A stretch of 60,163 nt of DNA from Janthinobacterium lividum PAMC 25724 (GTDB lineage Bacteria; Pseudomonadota; Gammaproteobacteria; Burkholderiales; Burkholderiaceae_D), in the NCBI GenBank assembly GCA_000242815.2, contig AHHB01000015.1:1-60163 (forward strand). The letters run 5' to 3'. Below, piece after piece: positions 14,400 through 24,678 of this stretch. Below the pieces are notes generated by a model, which was given only the letters and a program-made list of their open reading frames with translations, did not search any database and was not told where the DNA came from. The stretch's first letter is position 1. Every line of letters starts with the position of its first letter. The translations under genes and the position numbers were made by a program.

Positions 14400-16013
14400 A
14401 TGAAAATCGGTAACTTGAAAATCGGCGTCCGTCTGACCGCCGGTTTGTGCGTGACCATCATCTTCATGTTGGGCATCGCCGGCATCGGCGTGAGTAATCT
14501 TGGCAAATTGAATGACAACACCCGCGATCTCGCGGTTGACAAAGTGCCCAAGGTCATTCTGGCTTACGAAACCATAGGCGGTCTCAACGATGTCGCGCGC
14601 GCCATGCGCAACGCTATGCTCTCCAGCGATCCCGCCGTCGTCAAAGCCGAGCTGGAACGCGTCGACAAGCGCAAGGTGGAAAACGCGGCACGGCTGCAAC
14701 AACTCGGCAAGCTGATCGACGATGACGACGACAAGGACAGCAAGGCCAAGCTGCAAGCCGTGTTGAGCGCGCGCGAAAAATACCAGCTGGTGCAAACGAG
14801 TTTTGTGAACATGTCGGCCGACCAGAGCAAACGCGAGCAAGCGATCGTGTATCTGCTCAGCACGGTGCGCAAGGAACAGAGCGCTTACATGAACGCGCTC
14901 ACCGAGATGGTCAAATTTCAGACCGCAGCGATCGAGGACACCAGCGCCGTCGCCGAGCGCGCCTATGCCACCTCGCGCAACATGATCATCGTGATGACGC
15001 TGATTGCTGCCGTGCTGTCAGGGTGGGTGCTGTGGTGGATCACGCGCAGCATCACGCAGCCGCTCAACCGTGCGGTCGGGATGGCCAAAGCTGTTGCCGG
15101 CGGCGACCTGACGATGCGGATGCAGTCCGATACAACCGATGAGACCGGCCAATTGCTGACCGCGCTGATCGAAATGAACGCCAGCCTGGCGCGCACCGTA
15201 GGCCAGGTACGCTCCGGTACTGAAACCATCACCAACGCGTCCGGCGAGATCGCCAGCGGCAACCAGCATTTGTCGTCGCGCACCGAGCAGCAGGCTTCCA
15301 GTCTGGAAGAGACCGCATCATCGATGGAGCAGCTCACCTCTACCGTCAGGCAGAACGCCGAGAATGCGCACAAGGCCAGCACCCTGGTGGTCGCTGCGTC
15401 GGAGTTCGCCACCAGGGGCGGCCAAGTGGTGAGTCAGGTGGTGACGACCATGGGCGAGATCAAGGAAAGTTCAGGCAAGATTGTCGATATCATCAGTGTG
15501 ATCGACGGCATCGCGTTTCAGACCAACATTCTCGCGCTCAATGCCGCAGTGGAAGCGGCGCGCGCCGGAGAGCAGGGACGCGGTTTTGCGGTGGTCGCCT
15601 CTGAAGTACGTACCCTGGCGCAGCGTTCGGCCAGCGCCGCCAAGGAAATCAAGGAACTGATCGGTCGTTCGGTGGAAACCGTCAGCGCCGGCACCTTGCT
15701 GGTCGATCAGGCCGGCATCACCATGGACAGCATCGTCACCTCGGTCAAGCAGGTGGCTGACATCATGACAGCGATCAGCGCTGCCAGTAGCGAGCAGAGT
15801 ATTGGCATCGAGCAGGTCAACCAGGCCATCGTTTCTATCGACGATGCAACACAGCAAAACGCCGCGCTGGTGGAAGAGGCCGCCGCTGCCGCGCAAAGCA
15901 TGCGTGACCAGGCAGACCTGCTGGCACAAGCAGTCAGCTTGTTCAAGCTGGCCGGACAGTCTGCCTATCTGGCCGCGCCGCCGCGTACCACAGCGCTGGC
16001 GTCCGCGAGGTAG
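14400..16013 (+). CDS. Methyl-accepting chemotaxis protein, 4HB type, no C-terminal tether
   Basis: Transmembrane chemoreceptor that controls CheA kinase. The 537-residue protein has TM1 (about 8-30), a periplasmic helical segment (about 31-190) resembling four-helix-bundle (4HB_MCP) sensors, TM2 (about 192-212), HAMP (about 213-265) and the signalling domain. The hairpin tip [20 protein letters not shown] is at about 368-388. Methylation helices are [17 protein letters not shown] and [14 protein letters not shown]. The C-terminus (LASAR) lacks a WxxF-type tether, unlike the receptor at 22476-24482. The ligand cannot be told from sequence. No che gene is adjacent. Confidence 0.93.
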   Translation: MKIGNLKIGVRLTAGLCVTIIFMLGIAGIGVSNLGKLNDNTRDLAVDKVPKVILAYETIGGLNDVARAMRNAMLSSDPAVVKAELERVDKRKVENAARLQQLGKLIDDDDDKDSKAKLQAVLSAREKYQLVQTSFVNMSADQSKREQAIVYLLSTVRKEQSAYMNALTEMVKFQTAAIEDTSAVAERAYATSRNMIIVMTLIAAVLSGWVLWWITRSITQPLNRAVGMAKAVAGGDLTMRMQSDTTDETGQLLTALIEMNASLARTVGQVRSGTETITNASGEIASGNQHLSSRTEQQASSLEETASSMEQLTSTVRQNAENAHKASTLVVAASEFATRGGQVVSQVVTTMGEIKESSGKIVDIISVIDGIAFQTNILALNAAVEAARAGEQGRGFAVVASEVRTLAQRSASAAKEIKELIGRSVETVSAGTLLVDQAGITMDSIVTSVKQVADIMTAISAASSEQSIGIEQVNQAIVSIDDATQQNAALVEEAAAAAQSMRDQADLLAQAVSLFKLAGQSAYLAAPPRTTALASAR

Positions 16014-16128
16014 GCAAACGCGCTCCAGCCATAACCGCAGCGAGCAAATTTTCAGCGCTTGCCGAGGGTGTCGTATCGACCCATGGCCAGTGCGGCTGGG
16101 AAAAATTTAAGCAGAGAACAAGCTCAAT

Positions 16129-16260
16129 GGCTCTGTTGCACACATCCCCGCCAGATACCCCTGGGGCTAGGCGCGGCTGTCACTGTGTTGAAAATGCCGG
16201 CCAAACCAAAGCAAGGAATAGAGCAACTGGAAGCAGTACAACGCGGCACTGAAGGCGCGT
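16129..16260 (+). mobile_element. Degraded IS5-family-like remnant (left end and transposase start)
   Basis: GGCTCTGTTGCACACA at 16129-16144 looks like an insertion-sequence terminal repeat. 50 bp further an ATG (16194) encodes MPAKPKQ, and from 16225, one frame over, the DNA reads NWKQYNAALKAR. Together they match the N-terminus I recall for IS5-family (IS903-group) transposases, with an indel between. Homology ends at about 16260 and no right end is visible, so this is a truncated, frameshifted relic. Confidence 0.5.
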
Positions 16261-16879
16261 GTGCCATACGCTCGCTTCAATGATCAATTGCCGCTGGTCG
16301 TTGATACTCAGCACATTACCTTACTGCATATCCCGTCAATACTATGAATGAAGCCAGTGCTGCAATTGGCTTTAGAAACTCTCATCATTGTAAAACGTAA
16401 ATTACGCACTGGATTAGAAACGCCGTAATTTCCAGATGACTGGTTTATGTCTGTCATTTGGTATTGGCAGTGTGGATGAATGGAAGACCAACGATGCATC
16501 GAGATTTCTGCCAAGTCTGACTATCAGAAAAGGCCGGGATTGATAATTAATACGCTATGCCATATTCGTGTTTGTATCGATATCAATATGGCCGAATGAC
16601 TGTTGCATCGGGAATGCTTGAGTTGATGGGCTAAAGCTGGGTCGCCGTTGGCGCAAGACTGGTGGCGATGACGATGGTGTACTGGAGCATCTATGCGGCG
16701 TACGCGCGAATTTGAAGTGAGCGCTCACAGCGTAGATTGCTCGTTGCCATTGGGCGGTCCCTCATCACCACATCGCAGCGCATGTGTACGCCAAACCGTT
16801 TGCGAGGGCGTGTTGTACTGTCATGCACTATTTCCCTCATCACGCCAGTTTCCAGTTCATTCATGCTAATATTTGGCGC
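16261..16879. other. Non-coding, partly AT-rich gap after the IS remnant
   Basis: About 620 bp with no supported gene. The part from about 16290 to 16600 is clearly more AT-rich than its surroundings, consistent with transferred or decaying DNA. Near the right end, TAATAT (16866-16873 region) lies a few bases before the next start codon and no ribosome site is visible there, which would fit a very short or absent leader. Confidence 0.45.
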
Positions 16880-17512
16880 ATGATTGCCCAAGCCCTGTTT
16901 ACTCCAGCCCAGCAGAAGCTGCTGGGCTTGCTGTTTGTCCGTGTCAACGAAGGTTTTCATTTGAATGAGATCATGCGTTTGACCGGGCTGGGCAGCGCCT
17001 CGGCGCAGCGTGAACTGCGGCGCCTGCATGAGTCCGGCTTGATCACGTCCGAGCGGATCGGCAATGTGCGGCGCTTCTGGCCTAACAAAGAAAGCCTCGT
17101 GTATCCCGAGTTGAGCGCACTGGCGCAGAAAACCTTCGGCATCGTCGGCGTGCTCAGCACGAGTCTGGCGCCTTTGCGTGCCCAGTTGCATTTGGCATTC
17201 GTTTCTGGCGCCACGGCGAAGGGCCAGGACCTGCCCGGTAGCGCCATTGACTTGCTGCTGGTGGGCGAAGAAGCCAATTATGGCGATCTCTTGACGCGAT
17301 TGGCGCCGGCTGAGCGAACCTTGCGGCGTAAAATCAATCCTAACTTATACACGCTGGCCGATTATCGCCGGCGTCTGCGTGAAGGCCAGCCATTTCTGTT
17401 GCAGGTATTACAGCAGCCTAAACTGTTTGTCATCGGCGATGCATCGCTATTGCATGCTCTGGCATTGCCGGATTCTGCCGCGCAAGCGAATGGCATGCCA
17501 TCTATTTTTTAA
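16880..17512 (+). CDS. Winged-helix regulator with degenerate nucleotidyltransferase-like domain
   Basis: The 210-residue protein begins with a winged-helix DNA-binding domain (about 8-70: LLGLLFVRVNEGFHLNEI.. followed by SAQRELRRLHESGLI). Residues 109-129 read SGATAKGQDLPGSAIDLLLVG. This resembles the GSxARG..SDxDLxV motif of minimal (MNT-type) nucleotidyltransferases, but the first catalytic Asp is Ala (SAIDL) and the Ser of GS is displaced. Catalysis is therefore doubtful and a regulatory role likelier. The ATG at 16880 is preferred to an upstream in-frame ATG at 16784 because homology-like sequence starts there. No ribosome site precedes it. The IS remnant and AT-rich DNA upstream suggest a transferred segment. 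No partner toxin or antitoxin gene is adjacent. Confidence 0.7.
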   Translation: MIAQALFTPAQQKLLGLLFVRVNEGFHLNEIMRLTGLGSASAQRELRRLHESGLITSERIGNVRRFWPNKESLVYPELSALAQKTFGIVGVLSTSLAPLRAQLHLAFVSGATAKGQDLPGSAIDLLLVGEEANYGDLLTRLAPAERTLRRKINPNLYTLADYRRRLREGQPFLLQVLQQPKLFVIGDASLLHALALPDSAAQANGMPSIF

Positions 17513-17585
17513 AGACCAGATCTGACATTCAATTTCTGATTCATGTAATTATTGCTTGGAAAAATACCTGAGGCGGATTGATCGT

Positions 17586-18428
17586 ATGTTGAATAAATTG
17601 CAGGCTTTCGGTTTGATTGTTTCCCAGGCAGCGCGCGGAGAATTAAGCTTCCCCACGAGTGTTAATTCCGCCTTGCAATTGCAATTGGCCTTGGCCGAAG
17701 CAGATTGCCATATCGACCATGCAATCAAGCTGGTACTGGGCGAGCCCTTGCTGGCGGCGCGCACGGTCGCGCTGGCCAACTCGGCCGTGTATAGCCGCAG
17801 CGATGGGGGGCCCGTGACCAGCGTGCGCGCCGCCGTCATGCGCATGGGTTACCGTAATTTGTATGCGCTGGTGGCGGCCATGGTGGTGCGCCAGTTCGGC
17901 AGTAAGATCATCGATCCCGTCCTGCGCCAGAAGGCGACACAGCTGTGGGAGCACACGGCGCACGTGGCTGCGCTGGCGCACGTGATTGCACGCCGCGTGA
18001 CGCACGTCGATGCTGACACGGCGTTGTTCGCCGGCATCGTGCATGAGGTGGGCGGCTTTTATTTGTTGTCGCGTGCCGATGAATTTCCTGGCCTGCTCGA
18101 CGACGATGGCGATCACTGGATGGAGTCCGCCGAAGAAATCATTGTCCGTGAAGTCATGAAGAAGCTGCTGATCCCGCTTGCCGTGAGTGCCGCCATCGAA
18201 GGCTTGCACGATGGCTTGCTGTCGATCCCGCCCGATTCCCTGCTCGACACCTTATTGTTGGCCAAGCAACTGTCGCCCGTGCCGTCGCCGTTGCAGGCGA
18301 CGTATGTGGAAATGCTCACGCCTTCAGATTCCGTCATCGATTTCATTGTCGATAATGAAACCTTGCAAAGCATACTCGCTGAATCGGCCGAGGAAGTGCG
18401 TTCGATGAGTGCGGCGCTGCTGGTGTAG
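17586..18428 (+). CDS. HDOD domain protein
   Basis: HDOD proteins are signalling proteins related to HD phosphohydrolases but lacking the metal-binding HD pair; many act in motility, biofilm or c-di-GMP control. The 280-residue protein has the fold's landmarks: LANSAVYS (about 63-70), LWEHT (about 120-124) and AGIVHEVGGFYLL (about 149-161). No GGDEF, EAL or receiver domain is fused. ATG 17586 is chosen; an in-frame TTG at 17556 is possible but has no better ribosome site. The gene converges on the next one with a shared terminator. Confidence 0.85.
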   Translation: MLNKLQAFGLIVSQAARGELSFPTSVNSALQLQLALAEADCHIDHAIKLVLGEPLLAARTVALANSAVYSRSDGGPVTSVRAAVMRMGYRNLYALVAAMVVRQFGSKIIDPVLRQKATQLWEHTAHVAALAHVIARRVTHVDADTALFAGIVHEVGGFYLLSRADEFPGLLDDDGDHWMESAEEIIVREVMKKLLIPLAVSAAIEGLHDGLLSIPPDSLLDTLLLAKQLSPVPSPLQATYVEMLTPSDSVIDFIVDNETLQSILAESAEEVRSMSAALLV

Positions 18429-18449
18429 CTGAACATGCTGGCGGCGAAA

Positions 18450-18481
18450 AAAACGGCAGCCCGTTCAGGATCTGCCGTTTT
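18450..18481. terminator. Bidirectional terminator between convergent genes
   Basis: AAAACGGCAG (18450-18459) and CTGCCGTTTT (18472-18481) form a perfect 10-bp stem with A-run and T-run on opposite sides. It can end transcription from the HDOD gene on the plus strand and from the DUF885 gene on the minus strand. Confidence 0.85.
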
Positions 18482-18499
18482 GCCTTCAGGCGCTGCGTC

Positions 18500-20311
18500 T
18501 TACTTCTGCTGCGCGATCCACCGGTCGACTTTGGCTTCCAGCAGTTTCAAGGGCAGGGTTCCGTCGCTGAGTACGACTTCATGAAATTTCGGCAGGCTGA
18601 ACTTCTCGCCTAGCGCCTGCTGCGCGCGCTGGCGCAGTTCGACGATCTTCAGCGCGCCGATCTTGTAGCCCAGCGCCTGGCCCGGCCAGGCCATGTAGCG
18701 TTCCGTTTCGCTTTTCGCCACGGCGTCATAGCCGAGGGTGTCGCGCATATACTGGATCGTCTGCTCGCGCGTCCAGCCCTTGGTGTGCAAGCCCGTGTCG
18801 ACCACCAGGCGCACGGCGCGCAGCATCTCGTCGTTCAAGTGACCGAAATACTGCGCCGGGTCCTCGAACAGGCCCATTTCCTTGCCCAAGGTTTCCGCGT
18901 ACAGGGCCCAGCCTTCCGTGTAGGCATTGTTGCCGCCGAAACGGCGGAAATTCGGCACGTCCATCTCTTGCACCAGCGCCAAGTGGAAATGGTGGCCCGG
19001 CTTGCCTTCGTGCAAGAACAAGGTGGTCATGCCCGTATCGCCATAGAGTGTGGGATCGGTGACGACGGACCAGAACACGCCTGGGCGCGAACCGTCGGCT
19101 GCGGGCGCCGTGTAGTGGTCGGCGGCCGTGTCGCGGCTCAGTTCAGGCTCCAGACGCAAGTCCAGCGGGGCTTTCGGCACCAGGGTAAATAGCGCAGGCA
19201 ACTTGCTATCGAGCAGCACGTTCAGCTTGCGGTAGACATCGAGCACTTCCTGCTCCGTCTTGAACGGACGGTATTTCGCCTGTTCCGAGACCCAGACGGG
19301 CAAGCCGGCGGCGCGGCCGTTGTAGCCCATCTTCGGGCCCACGATCGCATACTGTTCCTGGATGCGCGCCACTTCCTTCAAGCCGATGGCGTGGATTTGC
19401 TCCGGCTTCAGGTCCGTAGTGGTGCTGCTGGCTACGCGCGCCTGGTACCAGGCAGCGCCATCAGGCAGGGCGCTCCAGCCGCTATTCGTACGGCTGGCCG
19501 GCAGGTAGTGCTGTTCCATGAAGGTGGACAGGCGCTGTAGCGCCGGCATCAGCTTGTCTTTGATGGTGGCAGTGTACTGTTGCGTCAGGCGTGCCTTGTC
19601 CAGCTCCGAAAAGCTGGCCGGTAAGTTCTTGATGGGCGTGTAATAGACGCTGTCCTGCGGCGTGGCGCTGACGAGTTTCTTGAATTGTGGCAGGGCCGAC
19701 TCCGTCAGCGCCTTCGGCAGCACAATGCCCTTTTGCATGCCGACTTTCATGTTGGCGATGGCCTGGTCTATCCAGCCTGGCAATTGGCCGATACGGCTTA
19801 GGTATGCGTCATATTCTTTGCGCGTCGTCAAAGGCTGCGATGCCTCGCCGCCCGCATAATTTGCCAGCGTGACGGGCATGCTGTCCATTTGGTTCAGTGG
19901 CAGCAGGTATTCGGGGAAGCGCTCGAAGCGTAGTGCCGTGGCCAGTTCATAGTCGAGAATGTCGTAGTTGATCTGGTCCTGGGGCGACAGCTGCGCGCGT
20001 GCAATGCTGCGCAGGGTCTTCTGGTACTGGCGGTACAGGGCGAACTGTTTTACGCGCGCGGCGGGAACGATGGCAGAACCGAGCTGATCATCAAAACGGT
20101 TGTCGCCGCTTTCGGTGGCGTTGATAGGCTCGAAACGGGCCAGGGCATCGTAGTATTGATCAGCGACGATCTGCAATCGCTGCTTCGCTTGCGGCGTACT
20201 GACGGCCACGGTGTTAGCTGCGGGCTGGGCCGCTTGCGCCAAGGGCGCATAGGCGAGTAACAGGGAGACGGCCAAGGTGCCGAGGGTGCCGGCGGCAATA
20301 CGATGCTTCAT
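18500..20311 (-). CDS. DUF885 family exported hydrolase
   Basis: The 603-residue protein has a signal peptide (about 1-28, ending PLAQAA). Characteristic DUF885 motifs are FLHEGKPGHHFH (about 431-442) and NAYTEGWALYAE (about 460-471), which look like metal-binding and catalytic elements of a metallohydrolase. The family is generally taken as a periplasmic or lipoprotein peptidase-like group; substrate unknown. The start ATG at 20311 follows AAAGGA at good spacing and begins the signal peptide. A longer in-frame reading to 20407 lacks support. Confidence 0.9.
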   Translation of the reverse strand: MKHRIAAGTLGTLAVSLLLAYAPLAQAAQPAANTVAVSTPQAKQRLQIVADQYYDALARFEPINATESGDNRFDDQLGSAIVPAARVKQFALYRQYQKTLRSIARAQLSPQDQINYDILDYELATALRFERFPEYLLPLNQMDSMPVTLANYAGGEASQPLTTRKEYDAYLSRIGQLPGWIDQAIANMKVGMQKGIVLPKALTESALPQFKKLVSATPQDSVYYTPIKNLPASFSELDKARLTQQYTATIKDKLMPALQRLSTFMEQHYLPASRTNSGWSALPDGAAWYQARVASSTTTDLKPEQIHAIGLKEVARIQEQYAIVGPKMGYNGRAAGLPVWVSEQAKYRPFKTEQEVLDVYRKLNVLLDSKLPALFTLVPKAPLDLRLEPELSRDTAADHYTAPAADGSRPGVFWSVVTDPTLYGDTGMTTLFLHEGKPGHHFHLALVQEMDVPNFRRFGGNNAYTEGWALYAETLGKEMGLFEDPAQYFGHLNDEMLRAVRLVVDTGLHTKGWTREQTIQYMRDTLGYDAVAKSETERYMAWPGQALGYKIGALKIVELRQRAQQALGEKFSLPKFHEVVLSDGTLPLKLLEAKVDRWIAQQK

Positions 20312-20530
20312 GCGCGATGTCCTTTGTAAGGAGGGGAATGAACGGGGGCGTAGCGAGGTCGGGGTGGCCGCTCGCGAAGGAACAGTCGGGGCGTAAGCAT
20401 ACGCCATCGCCCAGTGCGTTTGGGCAAATTGTATGGAGGAATGTTGCTATTTCGCCTTAGGTGAGACGGCCGCTTTCATCGCTTGCCAATGCTTGCTGGT
20501 CGATGCGATGCAGGCGTGCCTGGCAGGGCG

Positions 20531-21694
20531 TCACGCCGCCTCGGCAAAGCGGCTTTGGTACAGGGCAGCCATCAGGTCGGATTGGCTGATGATGCCGGCC
20601 AGGCGCTCTGTTGCGTCGAGGATGGGAATATGCTGATAGCCGGCGTCGGCCATCAGTGGCAGCAGATCGATGATGGGCGTGTCCAGGCAGGCCGTGTGTG
20701 GCGACGCCGTCATCAACTGTCCCACCGCCTCCGGCTTGTCGCTGTGGGACAGGCCGCTGCGTTGCAGCAGGTCGCGCAGACGCTGGCGCACGCCCTGGTA
20801 ATCGTCGAGCCCGCCATGGCACAGGAAATCCGTTTGCGTGATGATGCCGATGACCCTGCGCGCCCGGTTGACGACGGGCAAGGCACCCACCTGGTGGCTG
20901 CGCATGGTGCGCCAGGCAACATCGAGCGGCGTGCCAAATTCCACGCTGAGCACGTCCTTCGACATGATGTCGGCGCAAGTGACGACGCCAAAGCGGCGCT
21001 GGTAAGCGCGCATTTCAGTTTGCAGGAAGATGGCCTGCAAATCGTCGCGGCTGATGTCGAGTACTTCGCTGTGCTGGCGCAGGACGGCATCGAGGTCGTC
21101 CGGCGAAAAGCCCAGGCGCTTGCTGGGCACAGCATCGTTGGTGGCGTGCGGATGTGGTGCGAGCAGTGGCGCGATATGCGGGTAGCGACGCCCCGTCAGG
21201 TTGTTGTACAGCACGGCGCAGGCGACCAGCACGACTGAATTGAACAGCACGGTAATGAAGACGAATTCAAAGCCGGCCGCATGCACGCTGGCGCCGCCGA
21301 TCACGGTGGTCAAGGCCACGGCGCCGCCCGGCGGATGCAGGCAGCGCATGGCGAACATGGCGCCGATGGCCAGGCAGGCGCCCAGCGCCGCCACGCTCAC
21401 GCCGGACCCCAGCCATTTGACGCAAGCCATGCCCACCAGGCCGGACACCACATTGCCGCCCACCACGGACCATGGTTGCGCCAGCGGGCTGGCCGGCAGG
21501 CAGAACAGCAGAACGGCCGAGGCGCCCATGGGCGCGATCAGGTAGACACTGGCGCTATCGGGGGCCAGCAGGAAGTGGCAGATGAGTCCGGTCAGCAGCA
21601 AGCCGCAGATGGCGCCCGCGCAGGCGCGCAATTGCTCTCGGCGGCTGCCGTTGTTCGGTTGCGGCAGCCAGCGTGCCAGGAAAGAAGTCGTCAT
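20531..21694 (-). CDS. HPP family membrane protein with C-terminal CBS pair
   Basis: The 387-residue protein starts with an HPP domain of about four membrane helices (about 20-170), including the signature CLHPPGGAVAL. The cytoplasmic part carries two CBS domains (about 240-300 and 323-380), which usually bind adenine nucleotides and gate transporters or enzymes. HPP proteins have been linked to nitrite transport in plants and cyanobacteria; substrate here is unknown. No nitrite or nitrate genes are nearby. ATG 21694 is the longest reasonable start; no strong ribosome site is seen. Confidence 0.88.
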   Translation of the reverse strand: MTTSFLARWLPQPNNGSRREQLRACAGAICGLLLTGLICHFLLAPDSASVYLIAPMGASAVLLFCLPASPLAQPWSVVGGNVVSGLVGMACVKWLGSGVSVAALGACLAIGAMFAMRCLHPPGGAVALTTVIGGASVHAAGFEFVFITVLFNSVVLVACAVLYNNLTGRRYPHIAPLLAPHPHATNDAVPSKRLGFSPDDLDAVLRQHSEVLDISRDDLQAIFLQTEMRAYQRRFGVVTCADIMSKDVLSVEFGTPLDVAWRTMRSHQVGALPVVNRARRVIGIITQTDFLCHGGLDDYQGVRQRLRDLLQRSGLSHSDKPEAVGQLMTASPHTACLDTPIIDLLPLMADAGYQHIPILDATERLAGIISQSDLMAALYQSRFAEAA

Positions 21695-21962
21695 AAAGGA
21701 GGGCGCGTTCGGGCCGCGTTGCTCAGTGTTAGCCCGACATTATCCCATGCGTTCCATTTCGCTGCCGGCCGGGAGACGCACTGCGCCGCGCCGGAGGGTG
21801 TCTGGCACGCTCAGGCGGTTCCTTCCTGGGGGCGCATAGACGTTTTTCGCATAAGCACAGTGCAATTAAAGTGTGGATCTTTCGCTCAGGCCGGCTTATT
21901 CTAGACAATCACACCAGCTGGCAGCTGTCCAGCTGGTTTCACGATTTCTCCCAGGAGCCTGC

Positions 21963-22469
21963 ATGCGCTTTTCCCTTCTTCTGGCCAGCCTGCTGCTGGC
22001 CGGCACCGCCATTGCCGCCGCCCCCGCCCCGATATCGGCTAACCCTGTCGCCACGCCGCATTTACCGTATAACGCGGCGGCTGACGCCAAGGCCGACGTG
22101 GCCCGCGCGCTGGCCGAAGCCAAGGCGGCCCAGGTACCCGTCTTGCTGATCTTTGGCGCCAACTGGTGCGAGGATTGCCGCGCGCTCGACAAAGCGTTGA
22201 AGGAAGGCAAAAACGCCGAGTTGATGCAACAGCATTTCAAGGTCGTCAAGGTCGATGTGGGCAACTTCGACCATAACCAGGACGTGGCGCAGGCCTATGG
22301 CAATCCGCTCAAGAAAGGCATTCCCGCGGCCGTGATCGTATCGAGCGACAATAACTCGGTGCTGTACGCCACCAAGGGCGGCGAACTGGCCAATGCGCGC
22401 CGCATGAGCGAGAGCGGCATTTATGATTTCTTCAAGCAAGCGGCGAGCGTCAAAGCGCCAGCGATGTAA
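21963..22469 (+). CDS. Exported thioredoxin-fold protein
   Basis: The 168-residue protein has a signal peptide (about 1-20) and a thioredoxin fold with active site WCEDC (Trp68-Cys72), so a periplasmic thiol-disulfide role is likely. The CEDC pair is of the Thioredoxin_7 / DUF255-like type rather than the CGPC of cytosolic thioredoxin. The conserved cis-Pro region is KKGIPAAVIV. An AGGAG ribosome site precedes the ATG. It stands alone between minus-strand genes. Confidence 0.88.
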   Translation: MRFSLLLASLLLAGTAIAAAPAPISANPVATPHLPYNAAADAKADVARALAEAKAAQVPVLLIFGANWCEDCRALDKALKEGKNAELMQQHFKVVKVDVGNFDHNQDVAQAYGNPLKKGIPAAVIVSSDNNSVLYATKGGELANARRMSESGIYDFFKQAASVKAPAM

Positions 22470-22475
22470 TCGCTT

Positions 22476-24482
22476 TTAAAACTCTTCCCACGCATCGCTG
22501 GCCGGCGCTTTCTGGCTTGCGGCCGGGATCGCCGTTTTGAGTATTGCCGGACGGGGCGGCTTGGACGGCGCGGGCTTGTGGGCCGGTTGCTGCGACGGCG
22601 CCGCATGCGCGCTTTCTTCGAGTTTGAAGACGCTCACCACCTGTGCCAGCTTGCCAGCCTGATCTTGCAAGGATTGGGCGGCGGCGGCGGCTTGTTCTAC
22701 CAGGGCTGCATTTTGCTGGGTGGCGTCATCCATCTGCGTGACGGTGGCATTGACTTGCGCGATGCCCTGGCTTTGCTCCTGGCTGGCCGAAGCGATCTCT
22801 CCCATCAGGTCGGCGACTCGCTGTACCGACACGACGATGTCTTGCATGGTGGCGCCGGCGGAGTCGACCAGCTTGCTGCCGGCTTCTACCTTGCTGCCCG
22901 AGTCGACGATCAAGTCCTTGATTTCCTTGGCCGCCGCTGCCGAGCGTTGCGCCAGATTGCGCACTTCTGTCGCCACCACGGCAAAGCCGCGACCCTGTTC
23001 GCCCGCGCGAGCCGCCTCGACTGCCGCGTTCAGGGCGAGGATATTGGTTTGAAAGGCAATGCCATCGATCACGCCGATAATGTCGGCGATCTTGCGCGAA
23101 CTTTCCGTAATCGCGCCCATCGTCTGCACTACTTGACCCACGACGTCACCACCCTTGACGGCATGGCTCGAAGCCGATACCACCAACTGGTTGGCCTGGC
23201 GCGCGTTATCCGCGTTCTGTTTCACGGTGGACGTCAGCTCTTCCATGGCCGCCGCCGTCTCTTCCAGGCTCGACGCCTGGGTTTCCGTGCGCGCCGACAG
23301 GTCCAGGTTGCCCGAGGCGATCTGGCTCGATGCGCTGGCAATGGCCGTGGTACTGTCGCGAACTTCGCGTATCGTCACGTTCAGCGACGCGATGAAACGG
23401 TTGAAGGCGGCAGCCAGTGCACCGACTTCGTCTTCTGATTCGACCGGCATGCGGCGGCTCAGGTCGCCGTTCCCGCTGGCGATCTCGCTGAGCATGTCGG
23501 CCGCGCGTGCGACGGGCGCGGCGATGGCGCGGCTGATGACATAAATAATGCAAAGGGCGATACCGCCACCGACCAGGCCGGCGATCAAGGCGGCGATCAG
23601 GGCCGAACGTGTCACATTGCCCAGCACTTCCGTTTCCGGCACCTCTGCCATCACATACAGGTTGAGTTCGGGCACGAAGGAGGCGGCGACGAACTGGCGT
23701 CCTGCAGGCGCATCGTAGATGGCGTACGTGTATTTTTTACCCGTCAGCAGGCTCTTGCTCAGGGTATCGCTAAAGCCCGGCATATCCTTGAGTTGATGCT
23801 TGCCGTCGGCCATGGCCGTGTCGTGGTGGATCAAGAAGGTGCCGTCGGCGCGCAGCAGGTAGACATGGCCGGTCTGGCCGACCTTGTAACTGCGGATGGT
23901 GTCGGCCATGGCATTGACGCTCAAGCCCATGCCCGCAATGCTGGCTTTGCCGCCGGCCGTCTGGCTGCGCGCATTCAGAAACAGCATGAAACTACCCGAG
24001 GTTGGATCGCGGTCCAGATTGATCGCGTACTGTTTATTTTCGTCGAGCATGCTGAAGAACCAATGATCGGCTGGATTTTGCTTGTCCAGTGTGCGGATCA
24101 GACCCGCATCGGTCATGTGCCTGGACGCAGTTTGCGAACTCCAGCTGACGATGGCCGCCTTGTTTTTTTCCTTGAGCATCTTGGCGTAGCGCTGGAAAGT
24201 GGGCCAGCCGCTTTCCGCCAGGTTCGCGTCTTCCCAATCTTGCAGGAAGACATCATTGGCCATCGTTTGCACCACCGACAGCGGCTGGCTGATCTGGCGC
24301 AGCACGTCATTGCGGATCTCGCCCACTTGCGCTGGCAACTCCTGTCCGACGACACGCTCGCGTACATAGTCACTGCTCATGCGCATGCTGAGGAACGATG
24401 AAATTGCCATGAAAAGCAGCAGGCATAAGCCCATGCTGAACATCAGTTTTTTCTGGATGGAGAGATAGCGAAGCAGATGCAT
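22476..24482 (-). CDS. Methyl-accepting chemotaxis protein with WEEF tether
   Basis: The 668-residue receptor has TM1 (about 10-32), a large periplasmic sensor (about 33-295) that looks like a Cache-type domain ([21 protein letters not shown]), TM2 (about 296-318), HAMP, and a signalling domain with hairpin tip [20 protein letters not shown] near 470. The C-terminal tail is a Pro/Ala/Lys linker ending DAWEEF. This resembles the C-terminal NWETF pentapeptide that binds CheR/CheB in E. coli receptors. The start ATG (24482) begins [15 protein letters not shown] directly before TM1; an upstream in-frame extension to 24638 adds no domain. Confidence 0.93.
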   Translation of the reverse strand: MHLLRYLSIQKKLMFSMGLCLLLFMAISSFLSMRMSSDYVRERVVGQELPAQVGEIRNDVLRQISQPLSVVQTMANDVFLQDWEDANLAESGWPTFQRYAKMLKEKNKAAIVSWSSQTASRHMTDAGLIRTLDKQNPADHWFFSMLDENKQYAINLDRDPTSGSFMLFLNARSQTAGGKASIAGMGLSVNAMADTIRSYKVGQTGHVYLLRADGTFLIHHDTAMADGKHQLKDMPGFSDTLSKSLLTGKKYTYAIYDAPAGRQFVAASFVPELNLYVMAEVPETEVLGNVTRSALIAALIAGLVGGGIALCIIYVISRAIAAPVARAADMLSEIASGNGDLSRRMPVESEDEVGALAAAFNRFIASLNVTIREVRDSTTAIASASSQIASGNLDLSARTETQASSLEETAAAMEELTSTVKQNADNARQANQLVVSASSHAVKGGDVVGQVVQTMGAITESSRKIADIIGVIDGIAFQTNILALNAAVEAARAGEQGRGFAVVATEVRNLAQRSAAAAKEIKDLIVDSGSKVEAGSKLVDSAGATMQDIVVSVQRVADLMGEIASASQEQSQGIAQVNATVTQMDDATQQNAALVEQAAAAAQSLQDQAGKLAQVVSVFKLEESAHAAPSQQPAHKPAPSKPPRPAILKTAIPAASQKAPASDAWEEF

Positions 24483-24678
24483 GGGAGACCCTAGGTATGG
24501 GCCCGCGCGACTGGCATGGGTTGTCAGAAATACACAGGCAAGTGCGCAGTATAGCGACGGATGGGAGGTATATAGTCGGTGTATGTCGTATTTAATGAAA
24601 TGTGTTGCTTTTAGGCAACGATTTCCGTACGTCAACATGTGTAATTTTCATGTACATCGGCGTCGGCTCGAAAAACGT

